A DNA stretch of 10,575 nt, from positions 841,744 to 852,318 of the forward strand of contig MU646325.1 of the NCBI GenBank assembly GCA_026770585.1, in the 5' to 3' direction. Below the pieces are notes generated by a model. That model was given only the letters and a program-made list of their open reading frames with translations, was not told where the DNA came from and made no database searches. Below, piece after piece: positions 9,804 to 10,575 of the stretch (positions are counted from its first letter, which is position 1; every line of letters begins with the position of its first letter). This DNA comes from Baffinella frigidus (taxonomy: Eukaryota; Cryptophyceae; Cryptomonadales; Baffinellaceae). The translations under genes and the position numbers were made by a program.

Positions 9804-9921
9804 ATAGATTTAATTTCTGATTTGGCTTGGCGTTTGAGCCATTGCGTACTTTTAGCGCTTTAAAATAGGTGGGTGTGCACCATAAATATTTTAGATGGAC
9901 AGTTCCCGAAATTAAATCTAT
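9804..9921. mobile_element. 118-bp element with perfect 14-bp terminal repeats
   Basis: ATAGATTTAATTTC (9804-9817) is the exact reverse complement of GAAATTAAATCTAT (9908-9921). Interior motifs tgatttggcttggcg, gagcca and tattttag also occur in similar order in intron 3 (4473-4575), which lacks these ends. It is a likely non-autonomous transposon. Confidence 0.75.
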
Positions 9922-9946
9922 TCAGGTCCGGGACTAGGTCGTGCCA

Positions 9947-9984
9947 GACCTTCACTGAAGGGAATGCATGGTGGCCATATTGTG
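9947..9984 (+). repeat. Dispersed repeat, copy 2
   Basis: Matches 9149-9186 (ccttcac.ga.gggaat.ca then tggtg.c). It ends 11 bp before MITE-1 copy 9. Confidence 0.6.
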
Positions 9985-9995
9985 TTCGACATGTA

Positions 9996-10097
9996 CAGGG
10001 GTACCTAGCTCATGAGAAACGCCCATCCCCCAGGACCACCCTAGGACCCTAGGCATGGTCCTACCGTAGGGTCCTAGGAGTTGACACTTTCTTCTGG
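9996..10097 (-). mobile_element. MITE-1, copy 9 (right end lost)
   Basis: TA at 9994-9995, then caggggtacctagctcatga and the core ccctaggaccctaggcatgg. Similarity fades after cactttcttctgggttcg; the gaggtacccctg end is absent. Confidence 0.8.
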
Positions 10098-10156
10098 GTT
10101 CGATCCGTAATGCGCGCGTTTCATCTATTTATTGATGCCGACACGCCCACCAAGTA

Positions 10157-10212
10157 CAGGGGTACCTCGCTCATCAGAAAGTGCCCCCTCCTAGGACCCT
10201 ACAGTAGGCCTT
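10157..10212 (+). mobile_element. MITE-1, copy 10 (left half only)
   Basis: TA at 10155-10156, then caggggtacctcgctcatca and cctaggaccctacagtaggc. The match stops near the element centre, at the TA-containing cagtagg that is also the insertion point in copy 2. The right half is not found. Confidence 0.8.
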
Positions 10213-10218
10213 GGGAGC

Positions 10219-10276
10219 ATTTGTTTGACTGGTCAAACAAACGGCTTCAAGTTTCTGACTTGACCAGTTTGACCCA
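10219..10276. repeat. Palindrome TTTGTTTGAC-tg-GTCAAACAAA and related arm
   Basis: Ten-base arms with a 2-nt spacer are exact reverse complements (about 10220-10241). A related ttgaccagtttgaccc is about 20 bp downstream (10260-10275) in the opposite sense. It lies exactly where the truncated MITE-1 copy 10 stops. Confidence 0.75.
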
Positions 10277-10315
10277 TCCCACTTTCCCTCTCTCTCTCCA
10301 CACACCACGCGTTTG

Positions 10316-10400
10316 CGAGTGGACCACTTAAGTGAACCTCGCAGTGGTCGTAAGAGGTCCACTCGTGATCGCACTTAAGTGGCAAACTCTCACTTAAGTG
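10316..10400. repeat. Hairpin and three CACTTAAGTG palindromes
   Basis: CGAGTGGACC (10316-10325) pairs exactly with GGTCCACTCG (10356-10365). The ten-base palindrome CACTTAAGTG is present at 10325-10334, 10372-10381 and 10391-10400; the last two are followed by gg, as in MITE-2 ends. The cluster is probably built from MITE-2 ends. Confidence 0.8.
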
Positions 10401-10524
10401 GCCGCCCACTTGCATGGTTCGCCGTGAACCATTGAAGATAGTCTCTAGCGAGCGACCACCACGGTGGCGGTGCGCGTGTCGAGCGGGCCTGGTGGGGTGT
10501 GGCGATTTAGGGTTTGGGGGCTGA

Positions 10525-10535
10525 CGCGCGCGCGC

Positions 10536-10575
<40 letters not shown>
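10525..10575. repeat. GC then GA microsatellite at window end
   Basis: cgcgcgcgcgagagagagag continues as GA dinucleotides to the last base, with one gacaga interruption. Just before it, tttagggtttggggg (about 10507-10521) is the one telomere-like stretch in the opposite strand sense. Confidence 0.95.

Overview
This window reads as nuclear DNA of a eukaryote, most likely a unicellular alga. The reasons are GT-AG introns, interstitial repeats of the CCCTAAA (plant/algal) telomere type, many short inverted-repeat transposons, long homopolymer and GA/CT runs, and no long intact bacterial-style genes. A cryptophyte is my weak guess, from recalling similar repeat-derived peptides in cryptophyte predictions; the sequence does not prove it. 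No tRNA, rRNA, CRISPR array or prokaryotic operon was seen.

Layout. (1) 1-790: a G-rich, tandemly repeated tract. (2) 850-1240: two adjacent inverted-repeat elements. (3) 1240-2160: a coding-looking segment whose 3' part (GHVTA..TALQLSL..) is repeated three times with its following intron; each intron ends in a hairpin arm at the 3' splice site. (4) 2185-2284: a 50-bp tandem duplication. (5) 2467-5841: the 3' end of a split gene on the + strand. A consistent reading joins exons at 2693-2734, 3090-3192, 4308-4432 and 5788-5841 (TGA stop), with a tentative exon at 2467-2559. The encoded C-terminus resembles the C-terminal half of the Rdx / selenoprotein H thioredoxin-like fold, but no CxxC/CxxU is visible. 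Between these exons lie extra partial copies of them: one of exon 2's start, two of its end plus a fragment, two of exon 3's start and one of its end. The introns are filled with heptamer repeats, nearly all one or a few steps from CCCTAAA and all C-rich on the sense strand.

(6) About 5020-10400: a transposon-dense half. MITE-1 (about 117-120 bp, ends CAGGGGTACCTCGCTCATAA, TA target duplication) has at least eight full or nearly full copies plus fragments, including a copy nested inside another. MITE-2 (about 100 bp, ends TCCCTTAAGTGG) has three copies and solo ends. Several single hairpin elements and a 20-bp minisatellite (5928-6113) lie among them. Around 8120-9200 there are open frames on both strands with no recognisable product. 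The window ends in a GA microsatellite.

The only gene with a supported exon structure is the one ending at 5841. The rest is mostly repeats, and the many short open frames there appear to be by-products of them.
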